DNA from: an uncultured Bacteroidia bacterium
GTDB taxonomy: Bacteria; Bacteroidota; Bacteroidia; NS11-12g; UBA955
Assembly: GCA_943788195.1 (NCBI GenBank)
Contig: CALSPH010000001.1
Coordinates: 185,673-249,672, forward strand
DNA: 64,000 nt
Reading direction: 5' to 3'
Below the pieces are notes generated by a model. The model worked only from the letters and a program-made list of their open reading frames with translations. It had not been told where the DNA came from and made no database searches. This document shows positions 39,477-49,114 of this stretch, piece after piece (position 1 is the first letter of the stretch; the number at the start of each line of letters is the position of its first letter). The position numbers were made by a program, and so were the translations under genes.

Positions 39477-40988
39477 TTGCTGATGCAAAAACTACTCTTA
39501 TTTTTATTCCTTTTCCCCATTTTAGGAACTGCGCAAGACCAAATTCAGGTGAACAATGTAGATAACCTGAGCTTGGGATATAAAAACGGACGCAAAGCAA
39601 AAGTGTGCAATGGGAATGTTTCCTTTAGTCAAGGAGATATTACCATCACCTGTGACAAGGCCTATTTATATAGTGATGTGAACGAAGTAGAAGCCAACGG
39701 AAATGTATTTATTTCACAACCTGGAACAACGGTACAAGGAGATAACTTGTATTATTATGGCAACAGTAAAGAAGCGGTTATATCCAACAATGTGATATTA
39801 AATAGTGAAGGCAGTGTTTTAACGACCAATACCTTGCGATATAATACGGCAAGTAAATATGGTTATTATAATAGCGGGGCAAAAATTATTAGCCAACGCG
39901 ACACTTTAACGAGCGTATTTGGATCATATAGTGGATTTACAAAACGTTATGGTTTTCGGAAAAATGTTGTGCTCAGAAACCCGGACTATACGATGGTGTC
40001 CGACACGTTGCAATACCATGTGCCCACAAGCACAGCGTATTTCTACGGACCAACCACAATTACCGCGCAAAACAATATCATTAAATGCAAATATGGCTGG
40101 TATAACACCGAGACCGAAAAATCACTTTTCACCCGTGGTGCAACCATTTTTTCAAAGAAAAACACGATTCGAGCTGATAGCTTATTGTATGATCGGACCG
40201 CAGCCGTAGGACGCGCATTTGGCAATATTCGCATGATTGATTCCAGTGAAAATGTAATCATTTTTGGTGATCGAGGCATCCATTACCGCAATGGGGGATT
40301 AACTACTATCACCGGTCTTCCATTGGCCAAAAAGGCAATGGACGGGGGTGATTCTTTGTGGCTGGTTGCGGATACCTTTAATTACTTTTCTACGGATACT
40401 ATGCGTCTTTTAGCAGCATATCGAACTGCCAAAATAATGACCTTAGATATGAAAGGGGTTTGTGACTCTTTGATTTATAACGTCACTGATTCTGTTATAA
40501 ATATGTTCTATAAACCCGTATTATGGACTGAAACCAATGAAATTTCAGCCAATTATATCCAGATTCATCTCCGCCAAAATCAAATCAATCAAATGGACCT
40601 TTTTGATAGCAGTTGGATCATTCAAGAAGAAGCCCCAGGGCATTATAATCAGATTAAAGGAGATACGATGTTCAATCATTTCAAGGACAATAAATTGAGC
40701 CAAGTCATGGTCATATCCAAAGCGGAAAGCGTATACTATGCTAAAGAGAGCGATACTGCTTATACGGGTATTAATGTTATTTCGAGTGAAAAAATGAGAA
40801 TTGCTTTGGACAGTCAGGTGGTAAAAAAGATCACCTTTTATGGTGCCCCCAAAGCAAAATTATACCCTCTAAACCAAATCTCTAAACAAGAGCGCACTTT
40901 AGATGGATTTATGTTGCGCACAGAGCGTAAACCAAAAATCGCCCTGTTTTATAAGCGTCTGCCTCAAAACATTCCAGAAAGCGAATAG
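39477..40988 (+). CDS. OstA-like / LptA-domain protein
   Basis: Signal peptide; VCNGNVSFSQGDITITCDKAYLYSDVNEVEANGNVFISQPGTTVQGDNLYYYG. Confidence 0.85.
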   Translation: MLMQKLLLFLFLFPILGTAQDQIQVNNVDNLSLGYKNGRKAKVCNGNVSFSQGDITITCDKAYLYSDVNEVEANGNVFISQPGTTVQGDNLYYYGNSKEAVISNNVILNSEGSVLTTNTLRYNTASKYGYYNSGAKIISQRDTLTSVFGSYSGFTKRYGFRKNVVLRNPDYTMVSDTLQYHVPTSTAYFYGPTTITAQNNIIKCKYGWYNTETEKSLFTRGATIFSKKNTIRADSLLYDRTAAVGRAFGNIRMIDSSENVIIFGDRGIHYRNGGLTTITGLPLAKKAMDGGDSLWLVADTFNYFSTDTMRLLAAYRTAKIMTLDMKGVCDSLIYNVTDSVINMFYKPVLWTETNEISANYIQIHLRQNQINQMDLFDSSWIIQEEAPGHYNQIKGDTMFNHFKDNKLSQVMVISKAESVYYAKESDTAYTGINVISSEKMRIALDSQVVKKITFYGAPKAKLYPLNQISKQERTLDGFMLRTERKPKIALFYKRLPQNIPESE

Positions 40989-40994
40989 TCCGAT

Positions 40995-41963
40995 TTACAA
41001 AAAGCGTCTAATCACATCCATCTTCGCCTCGGTTTCCATGAACTCAGCGGCAGCATTACTGTCTTTTGTAATCCCAGCACCTGCGTATAACAGGGCTTTA
41101 CCTTGATATAAACGAGCACACCTTAGATTTACATACATCTTCAATTCAGCTGCATTTTTGACGCCCATATAACCGCTATACCAACTGCGATCCAAGCCTT
41201 CTTCAGACTGAATGAAAGATCGACTTGCCTCCAAAGGGTATCCACAAACAGCGGGTGTAGGATGCAGTTTTTTAAGTAATTCATCGGCCTTTTCTGCATC
41301 TACCTTTTTACTTGTTTCGATGGTTGAATATAAATGGGTAACATTATTGTTCTCAATAGAATGATCATGAATTTGAGGTTGAAATCCCATGGATTCAAAC
41401 TGAGCCGTAATGTATTGGGTCACAAAAGCTTGTTCCTCCTCCTCTTTGGAAGTAAACTCACTGGACCCATCGATTATCGTTCCTGCCATACTCACCGACT
41501 TAATACCCTCATGATTATTGGATAGCAATAATTCTGGACTTGCACCGATGCTGCATTTCCCATTGGGTTCATAAATGAGATGGACAAAACAATTATCGTA
41601 TGCAGCACAAATCGCTTTAAAAAGGTTCAATGGATTGGTATCTGTAGGATAGAATTGCTGTCTAGCCAAAACTACCTTTTGCAGTAATCCCTCATCTATT
41701 TGTTGAATGGCTTTGTCAACCAATTTTTCGAAATCAACCTCTTCAATGGTTGGGAGATGATCCAGTTTAAATATTTGCTGATTGAATAGCTGAGTGAATT
41801 GATCTAATTCTATCGACTGCTGATCTTTTAGGTCAAGGTATAGGGTTTCTTCTGCACCAAATGCTTGCAGTACAAATGTATGTTCTGAGGCTTTGCTTTG
41901 CCAATCACCCTTGGCACTATGCACCAAAGAATGATGCGGATATTTATACCATATTTGTACCAA
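40995..41963 (-). CDS. Isochorismate synthase / chorismate-binding protein
   Basis: KVVLARQQF...GASPELLLS...VSMAGTI...HPTPAVCGYPLEASRSFI...RSWYSGYMG. Confidence 0.9.
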   Translation of the reverse strand: MVQIWYKYPHHSLVHSAKGDWQSKASEHTFVLQAFGAEETLYLDLKDQQSIELDQFTQLFNQQIFKLDHLPTIEEVDFEKLVDKAIQQIDEGLLQKVVLARQQFYPTDTNPLNLFKAICAAYDNCFVHLIYEPNGKCSIGASPELLLSNNHEGIKSVSMAGTIIDGSSEFTSKEEEEQAFVTQYITAQFESMGFQPQIHDHSIENNNVTHLYSTIETSKKVDAEKADELLKKLHPTPAVCGYPLEASRSFIQSEEGLDRSWYSGYMGVKNAAELKMYVNLRCARLYQGKALLYAGAGITKDSNAAAEFMETEAKMDVIRRFL

Positions 41964-41966
41964 TGG

Positions 41967-42380
41967 TTATCTGTTTCTGATGGCTATGGTCATGCGACTG
42001 GCATTAATTAATTCTCCATTTGCATTATGAATGTGCACTTGCCAAACCTGTGTGGTTTTACCAATGTGCAATGGGCTTGCTGTGGCAGTAACCATTTCAC
42101 CTTTAAAAGCTGGTTTGCAATGATTGCCATTGATTTCTAAGCCAAAACCCACTTGCTTATCCCGGTCTAAATATAGATTAGCTCCTGCACTTGCAACCGT
42201 TTCAACTAAAGCCATGCTAGCACCGCCATTCAACATCCCCATGGGTTGAATCGTCCGTTCATCCACTGGCATGGTAGCCTTGATGTATTTTTTGTTAATC
42301 TCTGTGAACTCAATTCCCAAAGCACTATTTAAAGTGCCTTTGCAATAGGCATTTAATTCAGCAACCTGTATATTTGACAT
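41967..42380 (-). CDS. PaaI-like hotdog-fold thioesterase
   Basis: Start at ATG 42380; MLNGGASMALVETVASAGANLYLDRDKQVGFGLEINGNHCKPAFKGEMVTATA. Confidence 0.88.
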   Translation of the reverse strand: MSNIQVAELNAYCKGTLNSALGIEFTEINKKYIKATMPVDERTIQPMGMLNGGASMALVETVASAGANLYLDRDKQVGFGLEINGNHCKPAFKGEMVTATASPLHIGKTTQVWQVHIHNANGELINASRMTIAIRNR

Positions 42381-42422
42381 TTTGATTTTCTCTTTTAGGT
42401 AGAACAACAAAATACACCTTTT

Positions 42423-43034
42423 GTGACTAAAAAAACAATATATATTGCTCGTCATGGTCAAACGGACTATAATCTCCAAGGGATTGTACAAGGCAGTGGA
42501 GTAGATTCTGATTTAAATGAAACGGGTTTATTGCAAGCAAGCAAATTATATGAAAAATACAGTTCCCATCCTTTGGAATTGATTATTACCTCCGCTTTAA
42601 AAAGAACCATACAAACGGCCGAATTCTTTATTCAAAAACCTACGCCTCATAAAATCTATTCGGCATTTAACGAAATCGACTGGGGTCATTTGGAAGGCAT
42701 AAAACCCACTCCAGAAGATCGCAGAACGTTTTATCAGATTACCCAAGCATGGAAAAAGGGGGAGCACCACTTGAAAATTAAAGGAGGAGAATCTCCTTTT
42801 GACGTTCAGCAGCGAATGAAACCCGCTATCGAAGAACTCATCGAAGAATCGGGCAACAACATTTTGCTGGTTTCGCATGGCAGAGCCATGCGCATTTTAC
42901 TTTGCACAATGCTTAGATTAGATCTTTCGCAAATGGATGATTTTCCGCATACGAATACCAGCGTATATCAACTGGAATGGACTAAAAATGGCTTTGAATT
43001 AAAAGTGAGAAATAATACGGATCATTTGGTATAA
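42423..43034 (+). CDS. Histidine phosphatase family protein
   Basis: IARHGQTDYNLQGIVQGSGVDSDLNETGLLQASKL...LLVSHGRAMRILLC; GTG start. Confidence 0.9.
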   Translation: MTKKTIYIARHGQTDYNLQGIVQGSGVDSDLNETGLLQASKLYEKYSSHPLELIITSALKRTIQTAEFFIQKPTPHKIYSAFNEIDWGHLEGIKPTPEDRRTFYQITQAWKKGEHHLKIKGGESPFDVQQRMKPAIEELIEESGNNILLVSHGRAMRILLCTMLRLDLSQMDDFPHTNTSVYQLEWTKNGFELKVRNNTDHLV

Positions 43035-43059
43035 TTAATACTGAGTAACGGAATTCAAC

Positions 43060-43117
43060 CCAACCGTCAGGCTGAGCCTGAGCACTGCAAGTGCGAGGTG
43101 TCGAAGTCAAAGGTTGG
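43060..43117. repeat. Imperfect intergenic palindrome with a GTCAGGCTGAGCCTG...GTCGAAG motif
   Basis: CCAACC...GGTTGG outer arms around GTCAGGCTGAGCCTGAGCACTGCAAGTGCGAGGTGTCGAAG, between convergent genes. Confidence 0.5.
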
Positions 43118-43121
43118 AAAG

Positions 43122-44873
43122 TTAGTGCGACAGCAACTCAAGTACTTTTTTTTGTATGGATGCAGCATCCATCCCATTCAAGCGGAGTAAATCGGAGGTA
43201 CTTCCATGTTCCACAAAATCATCCGAAATACCCAAGTTCTTGATGCTGCAGCTCAAGCCCCATTGGCTAATTAAGGCTGCCAATTCTTCCCCAATTCCCC
43301 CTATGAGCGATCCATTTTCAATTACAAGAATGTGAGAATGGTTTGAAAAAATTCTTTTCAAATTTTTCAAATCTAATGGCTTTAAATAGATCAAATCAAT
43401 TAGTGAAACCCTATTTTTCAGTTCTTTTAGTCTTTCAATCGCCTTTTTAACCTCACTTAAGCAACTTCCAACAGATATAATTGCCAAATTATAGCCATTT
43501 TGTAGTATTTTTAATTCCCCTCTTATCAGAATTTGAAGCGCTGAATGGAAATCTTCCACTTCTCCACGGCCCCTCGGGTATCGAATTGCCGTTGGACCCT
43601 CTATCCGCTTCAAGCCCGTATAAAAGGCATCTCTCATTTGTAATACAGAACTCGGTGCAATTATATCCAGGTTAGGGATAGGTTTAAGGTAAGCTAAATC
43701 AAACACCCCATGATGAGTTGCCCCATCCCCGCCAACTAAACCTGCCCTGTCGATACAGAACACCACTGGCAAGTTCTGAATGCAGACATCGTGAATCAAT
43801 TGGTCATAGGCTCTTTGCAAGAACGTGGAATAGATAAAACAAAAAACGCGATACCCTTCTTTGGCCAGACCCGCACTAAACGTAACCGCATGTTGCTCTG
43901 CAATTCCCACATCGAAAAAACGATCTGGATACCGCGCTTCAAACGCTTTAAGACCACTTCCAGTTGGCATTGCAGGTGTAACTACAACCACTTTATCATC
44001 CAGCTCGGCTAATTCCAATAGTGTTTTTCCAGCTACTTCTTGGTACTTAGGAAACTTAGATTTAGGGGCAATATCCGGCAATACTTTCACCATACTTTCG
44101 GTTGCGTGCCATCGGATTCGGTCCTTTTCTGCCGCCTCATAACCAAAACCCTTTTTAGTACGCACATGTAAAATACGCGGCTTGCTTTCCTTAATATTTT
44201 TTGCCACGGAATCGTAAACTGCTTCTATCGAATTGCCCTCTGGGCAGTAATCGTAGCTGAAACCCAATGTTTCAAAAAACACTTTTGCTAAGGGGGCATC
44301 GTGCAAAATGCGCGCAATATTACCATTGTTGTCATCAATGCTCATCTGGTTATCGTTTACAATAACCAAAACATCCAATCCGGTTTCGGCTAAATGATTG
44401 AGTGCTTCATAGGCTTGACCAGCCGTTAAAGCCCCGTCTCCAATTACAGCGATGTGTTTATTGGCCTTGCCTGAGAATGAACTGGCTTGGGCCATACCCA
44501 AAACGGCTGATATGGAAGTACTGCTATGCCCCGTTCCAAACGCATCAAATGCGCTCTCGGATATGGAAGGAAAACCTGAAAGCCCATGGGTCTTTCGAAT
44601 ATTCTTAATCCCCTCTTTACGTCCAGTTAATACTTTATGCGCATAGGATTGATGGCCTACATCCCAAACAATCACATCTTCAGGCAAATTGAGCTGATGA
44701 TGCAAAGCAACCGTTAATTCAATCACTCCCAAATTGGCAGCAAAATGACCTCCATTTTCTAAAATCGTTTCAATCAAAAAACTGCGCAATTCAACACATA
44801 AATCAGCCAATTGATTTCTCGATAAACCCCGCACATCTTCATGCGAGTTGATTTGATCTAACAGCAATTTCAT
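43122..44873 (-). CDS. dxs: 1-deoxy-D-xylulose-5-phosphate synthase
   Basis: HFAANLGVIELTVALHHQLNLPEDVIVWDVGHQSYAHKVLTGRK...FDVGIAEQHAVTFSAGLA. Confidence 0.96.
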   Translation of the reverse strand: MKLLLDQINSHEDVRGLSRNQLADLCVELRSFLIETILENGGHFAANLGVIELTVALHHQLNLPEDVIVWDVGHQSYAHKVLTGRKEGIKNIRKTHGLSGFPSISESAFDAFGTGHSSTSISAVLGMAQASSFSGKANKHIAVIGDGALTAGQAYEALNHLAETGLDVLVIVNDNQMSIDDNNGNIARILHDAPLAKVFFETLGFSYDYCPEGNSIEAVYDSVAKNIKESKPRILHVRTKKGFGYEAAEKDRIRWHATESMVKVLPDIAPKSKFPKYQEVAGKTLLELAELDDKVVVVTPAMPTGSGLKAFEARYPDRFFDVGIAEQHAVTFSAGLAKEGYRVFCFIYSTFLQRAYDQLIHDVCIQNLPVVFCIDRAGLVGGDGATHHGVFDLAYLKPIPNLDIIAPSSVLQMRDAFYTGLKRIEGPTAIRYPRGRGEVEDFHSALQILIRGELKILQNGYNLAIISVGSCLSEVKKAIERLKELKNRVSLIDLIYLKPLDLKNLKRIFSNHSHILVIENGSLIGGIGEELAALISQWGLSCSIKNLGISDDFVEHGSTSDLLRLNGMDAASIQKKVLELLSH

Positions 44874-45304
44874 AACTTCTTACGCATCTTGAAATGAGGA
44901 AGACCTACCTCAGTGAATGGCTCTCCCACAACCACATATTCATATTGCGCATAAAATTTTGCCGCAACTTCACGGGCATGCAATTCGATGCTTTTCTTGC
45001 CTTGATCTATGGCTGTGTTTTCTACAAAATGAAGTAACTTCTTGCCAATGCCCTGCCCTTGCAAATTTTCATTCACGGCAAACTGACGCAACTTAAATAC
45101 CTGATCTGATTGATTCACTAAAAGGGTTACTGCCACCACAATTCCATCTACAGTTGCCACCAAGTGCTGCTGATCTATTTCTTGGGCCAATTCAATATCC
45201 GTAAACCGAAGCCCTAAAGGTTTGCGCAGCACCTGATCCCTCAAAACAATGGATTGTTGATGAAGATCACCTCCAAATTCAGCTATGGTAAAAGTTAAAT
45301 TCAA
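44870..45304 (-). CDS. GNAT family N-acetyltransferase
   Basis: LRQFAVNENLQGQGIGKKLLHFVENTAIDQGKKSIELHAREVAAKFYAQYEY. Confidence 0.9.
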   Translation of the reverse strand: MNLTFTIAEFGGDLHQQSIVLRDQVLRKPLGLRFTDIELAQEIDQQHLVATVDGIVVAVTLLVNQSDQVFKLRQFAVNENLQGQGIGKKLLHFVENTAIDQGKKSIELHAREVAAKFYAQYEYVVVGEPFTEVGLPHFKMRKKL

Positions 45305-47568
45305 TCGGTCTTTTTAAATTGTGCATCCACTACCGCAAGCGCTATCATATTTACAATTTCACGTATCGAGCTGCCTAATTGCAGTACATGTACTGACTTT
45401 TTAAAACCCATCAATACAGGACCAATGGACTCTGAACCGGCTAGCGATTGCGCCAATTTATAGGCAATATTTCCAGATGATAAATTTGGGAAAATAAACA
45501 CATTGGTGTCTTTTCCCTTGAGTTTTGAGAAGGGGTAATTTTCATCGCGCAATGCAGTTTCAAATGCAAAATTGGCTTGCAATTCACCATCCACACTCAT
45601 ATCTGGATAATGTTGGTGTAAATGATTGACCGCATCTTGAATCTTATTGGTTTCTTCTCCTTTTGCTGAACCAAAATTTGAATAGGATAAGAGCGCAATA
45701 TTGGGCTCAATATTAAACTGTTTTAACTTCTCATAGGTCTGCAAGGTAATCCCGATTAAATCTTCTGTACTTGGATTGATATTCACCGTAGTATCCGCAA
45801 AAAACAGAGGGCCTCTTTTAGACAAAATCACATACATTCCGGCCACTTTGCTCACATTTTCTGCTTTACCGATTACCTCTAAACATGGCTTGATGGTGTC
45901 CTTATAATTTCGTGTTAAACCAGAAATAAGTGCATCTGCCTCACCCGTCTCAAGCATCATTGATCCATAATAGTTCCGTTCTCGCATCATTTTAACGGCC
46001 TCATATTCAGTAATGCCTTTTCTACATCTTTTCTGAAAATATAATTTGCCAAATTTTTCGCGTTTGCCATGTTCTAAGCGCGGATTAATGATTTTGATTT
46101 TACCTAATTCCAATCCATTCTCTTCGGCAATTTTTTCAATTTTTGTTTTATTGCCTAATAGAATGGGTTTTGCGATTCCTTCATCCTTAGCTTCTATAGC
46201 AGCACGCAATACTTTGTAGGTATCCGCTTCTGCAAATACCACCTTTTTAGGATCTCCAGTTGCTCGTTTTATTAATCTTCGTATAAACCGCCTATCTTGA
46301 CCCAAGCGTTTCAGCAAGGTCGTTTTGTATGCATCCCAATCTGTAATTTCCAATTTAGCCACGCCAGAATCCATTGCCGCTTTGGCGACAGCAGGTGCCA
46401 CGGTAGTCAGCAAGCGTGGGTCTAAAGGTTTCGGAATAATATAGTTGCGACCAAATGCGATGCTACGGTCATTATATGCCAAGTTTACCACTTCAGGCAC
46501 CACTTCTTCAGCCAATTCTGCTATTGCTCTAACTGCCGCCAATTTCATTTCCTCATTAATGGTGGATGCACGCACATCCAATGCCCCTCTAAAAATAAAT
46601 GGAAAGCCCAGCACATTATTCACCTGATTGGGATGATCGCTTCGTCCGGTTGCCATAATAATATCATCACGAATGGCGATGGCTTTGTTGCACTCTATCT
46701 CCGGATCTGGATTGGCCATTGCAAATACAATGGGATCTTTGGCCATGGACAAAATCATTTTTTTATTCAATACATCAGCGCGTGATAAACCCACAAATAC
46801 ATCCGCATCTTTAATGGCTTCTTCTAAGGTACGCTCCGGTCTTTTGGTAGCAAAAAAGGCTTTGTGCTCATCCAATTCTTCTCTATCATTGCCGATAACT
46901 CCCTTGCTATCCAGCATGATGATGTTCTTTTTACTAACCCCTAAAGCGATAAATATTTTCGCACAAGAAATGGCAGACGCACCTGCTCCATTCACAATCA
47001 TTTTGACCTGACCTTCTTTTTTACCGACAATTTTTAAGGCATTGATTAAAGCTGCCCCAGAAATAATAGCTGTGCCATGCTGGTCGTCATGCATGATGGG
47101 AATGTTCAGCTCCTCTTTCAAACGTTTCTCAATTTCAAAACATTCAGGCGCCTTAATATCCTCTAGATTTATTCCACCAAAGGTGGGCTCTAAACTCTTT
47201 ACGGTCCTACAAAAATCATCTATGGTTTTACAATCTAATTCAAGATCAAACACATCAATATCTGCGAAAATTTTAAAGAGCACCCCTTTTCCTTCCATAA
47301 CAGGCTTGCTTGCCAATGGTCCTATATCTCCAAGTCCCAAAACAGCCGTTCCATTGCTAATTACCGCAACTAAGTTCCCTTTGGAGGTATATTTATACGC
47401 ATCTTCCGGATTTGCTGCAATCTCCAAACAGGGCTCTGCAACCCCTGGTGAGTATGCCAAACTTAAATCCTTTTTGGTATGGGTAGGTTTAGTAGGCACT
47501 ACTTCCACCTTACCCGGTTTAGGGAGTAAGTGATACTCCAGTGCTTCTTTCTTTAGCTTTTTATTCAT
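45301..47568 (-). CDS. maeB: NADP-dependent malic enzyme with phosphotransacetylase-like C-terminal domain
   Basis: LSLAYSPGVAEPCLEIA...GLGDIGPLASKPVMEGKGVLFK...; C-terminal PTA-like domain. Confidence 0.93.
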   Translation of the reverse strand: MNKKLKKEALEYHLLPKPGKVEVVPTKPTHTKKDLSLAYSPGVAEPCLEIAANPEDAYKYTSKGNLVAVISNGTAVLGLGDIGPLASKPVMEGKGVLFKIFADIDVFDLELDCKTIDDFCRTVKSLEPTFGGINLEDIKAPECFEIEKRLKEELNIPIMHDDQHGTAIISGAALINALKIVGKKEGQVKMIVNGAGASAISCAKIFIALGVSKKNIIMLDSKGVIGNDREELDEHKAFFATKRPERTLEEAIKDADVFVGLSRADVLNKKMILSMAKDPIVFAMANPDPEIECNKAIAIRDDIIMATGRSDHPNQVNNVLGFPFIFRGALDVRASTINEEMKLAAVRAIAELAEEVVPEVVNLAYNDRSIAFGRNYIIPKPLDPRLLTTVAPAVAKAAMDSGVAKLEITDWDAYKTTLLKRLGQDRRFIRRLIKRATGDPKKVVFAEADTYKVLRAAIEAKDEGIAKPILLGNKTKIEKIAEENGLELGKIKIINPRLEHGKREKFGKLYFQKRCRKGITEYEAVKMMRERNYYGSMMLETGEADALISGLTRNYKDTIKPCLEVIGKAENVSKVAGMYVILSKRGPLFFADTTVNINPSTEDLIGITLQTYEKLKQFNIEPNIALLSYSNFGSAKGEETNKIQDAVNHLHQHYPDMSVDGELQANFAFETALRDENYPFSKLKGKDTNVFIFPNLSSGNIAYKLAQSLAGSESIGPVLMGFKKSVHVLQLGSSIREIVNMIALAVVDAQFKKTD

Positions 47569-47636
47569 AAATCAGGTGCAATGCACGCTTATACAAAGCA
47601 CGGCATAAAGGGGGTAAGTTCAAAATGGAAGGTGAA

Positions 47637-47996
47637 TTAGTTGTGCTTGCGTGAACGCACGATGAGTACCTCATCATCAGAGAACTCCATCCATGCCAAA
47701 TCATAGAGATAATGAAATGTTTTGCCCGCCTTATTTACATGGGTATGCGTATGGTATTTGAAGCGGAATTTTTTATCGGATAATACATTTCGATATATTT
47801 TTACTTGTGCTTTATTTTTACCCAATTGTTCCAAAAGAATGCCATGGTTTCTTTTTAAGTATTCGTTTATGCGTATGGCTGATTGTACGCTTGCATATCG
47901 CAGTTTTTTATGATAGGTATTTTTGCATTTCACCGAGCAAAACACTTTGTCAGCTCTCCCCCTAAATTGGGTTTTACATACCTTACATTTAATCAA
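47637..47996 (-). CDS. Hypothetical zinc-ribbon protein
   Basis: MIKCKVCKTQFRGRADKVFCSVKCKNTYHKKLRY (CxxC...CxxxC). Confidence 0.65.
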   Translation of the reverse strand: MIKCKVCKTQFRGRADKVFCSVKCKNTYHKKLRYASVQSAIRINEYLKRNHGILLEQLGKNKAQVKIYRNVLSDKKFRFKYHTHTHVNKAGKTFHYLYDLAWMEFSDDEVLIVRSRKHN

Positions 47997-48091
47997 AATC
48001 TTGTACTAAAAATCACTCAAATGTACTGAATTAATTGATAGTTTCAAATATTCGTTCCGAACCGTTAAGAACGATTATTTACAATTTTATT

Positions 48092-48115
48092 GCCCCAATT
48101 AATTTTATTTGGGGC
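48092..48115. promoter_or_regulatory. Hairpin directly upstream of the integrase gene
   Basis: GCCCCAA (48092-48098) pairs with TTGGGGC (48109-48115). Confidence 0.5.
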
Positions 48116-48142
48116 TTTAAGCTATTATTTTTGAATACAATC

Positions 48143-49036
48143 ATGAGCACTCATATAATAAATACAATAGAAAATAAGATGCTGCAGCGCAATTATGCCA
48201 AAAGCACTATAAATACTTATGTAAGTTTCATCAAACAGTACTTCCTGTTTTGCAAAAAATCTCACTTAGACCCTATTAAGGATGCAGAACCATTTATACG
48301 CTCACTCATATCAAAAGGAGCTGCGGTTAACACCCAAAATCAGGCCATAAATGCGATAAAGTATTACTGGGAAAATTATGAAGGAATGAATAGACAGTAC
48401 ATAAAAATTGAACGTCCGCTTAAAAATAAAGTATTACCCACTGTATTAAGTGTTGAGGAGGTTGGTCAAATTTTAGGCCGGGCTGAAAACTTAAAACACC
48501 GCACGATGCTATCTATAGTTTATGCTTGCGGATTGAGGGTAAGTGAGCTATGTAATCTAAAAGTGAATGAAATAAATGGAAAGCGCAATTCCTTGCATAT
48601 CAAACAAAGCAAAGGGCGAAAAGATCGTATTGTTCCTTTGCCAGAGTCCTTATTGGTATTAATGCGTAAGTATTATTTACAGTATAAGCCAACCAACTAT
48701 TTGTTCGAAGGTCAAAACACAGGAGATCAACTGGATTATAAACCCTACTCCGCAACAAGTGTCCGAAAAATCATCAAACGCCTTGCGAGCCAGGCAGGAA
48801 TAAGAAAAAATGTAACACCGCATACACTGCGCCATTGTTACGCCACGCATTTATATGAAAAAGGGATAAGTTTAAGGAGTATACAAGTGCTATTGGGTCA
48901 TAGCAGTAGTAAAACTACAGAGATATATACACATATCAGCAATACCCATATTCTAAATACACCCAGCCCCTTGGATTATTTACCAAGCCAAGGTATATTT
49001 GAAGAAAGCCAAAACAAAAATAAACTCCATGTCTAA
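48143..49036 (+). CDS. Tyrosine recombinase/integrase adjacent to an attC-type cassette array (IntI-like role, no obvious IntI patch)
   Basis: MSTHIINTIENKMLQRNYAKSTINTYVSFIKQYF...YACGLRVSELCNLKV...VTPHTLRHCYATHLYEKG...LLGHSSSKTTEIYTHI; C-terminal SPLDYLPS; start chosen at ATG 48143 within ORF 48035..49036. Confidence 0.85.
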   Translation: MSTHIINTIENKMLQRNYAKSTINTYVSFIKQYFLFCKKSHLDPIKDAEPFIRSLISKGAAVNTQNQAINAIKYYWENYEGMNRQYIKIERPLKNKVLPTVLSVEEVGQILGRAENLKHRTMLSIVYACGLRVSELCNLKVNEINGKRNSLHIKQSKGRKDRIVPLPESLLVLMRKYYLQYKPTNYLFEGQNTGDQLDYKPYSATSVRKIIKRLASQAGIRKNVTPHTLRHCYATHLYEKGISLRSIQVLLGHSSSKTTEIYTHISNTHILNTPSPLDYLPSQGIFEESQNKNKLHV

Positions 49037-49073
49037 TCGTTTGGACATGGAGTTTATTCCATTGTTAAGGGCA
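49019..49073 (+). other. Candidate attI region: perfect 15-bp inverted repeat followed by the GTTAAGGGCA core
   Basis: AATAAACTCCATGTC (49019-49033) / GACATGGAGTTTATT (49044-49058), then GTTAAGGGCA at 49064-49073. Confidence 0.55.
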
Positions 49074-49114
49074 ATAAAAGAATAATAATTAAATTTAAAC
49101 AAAAAAAAAAGACT

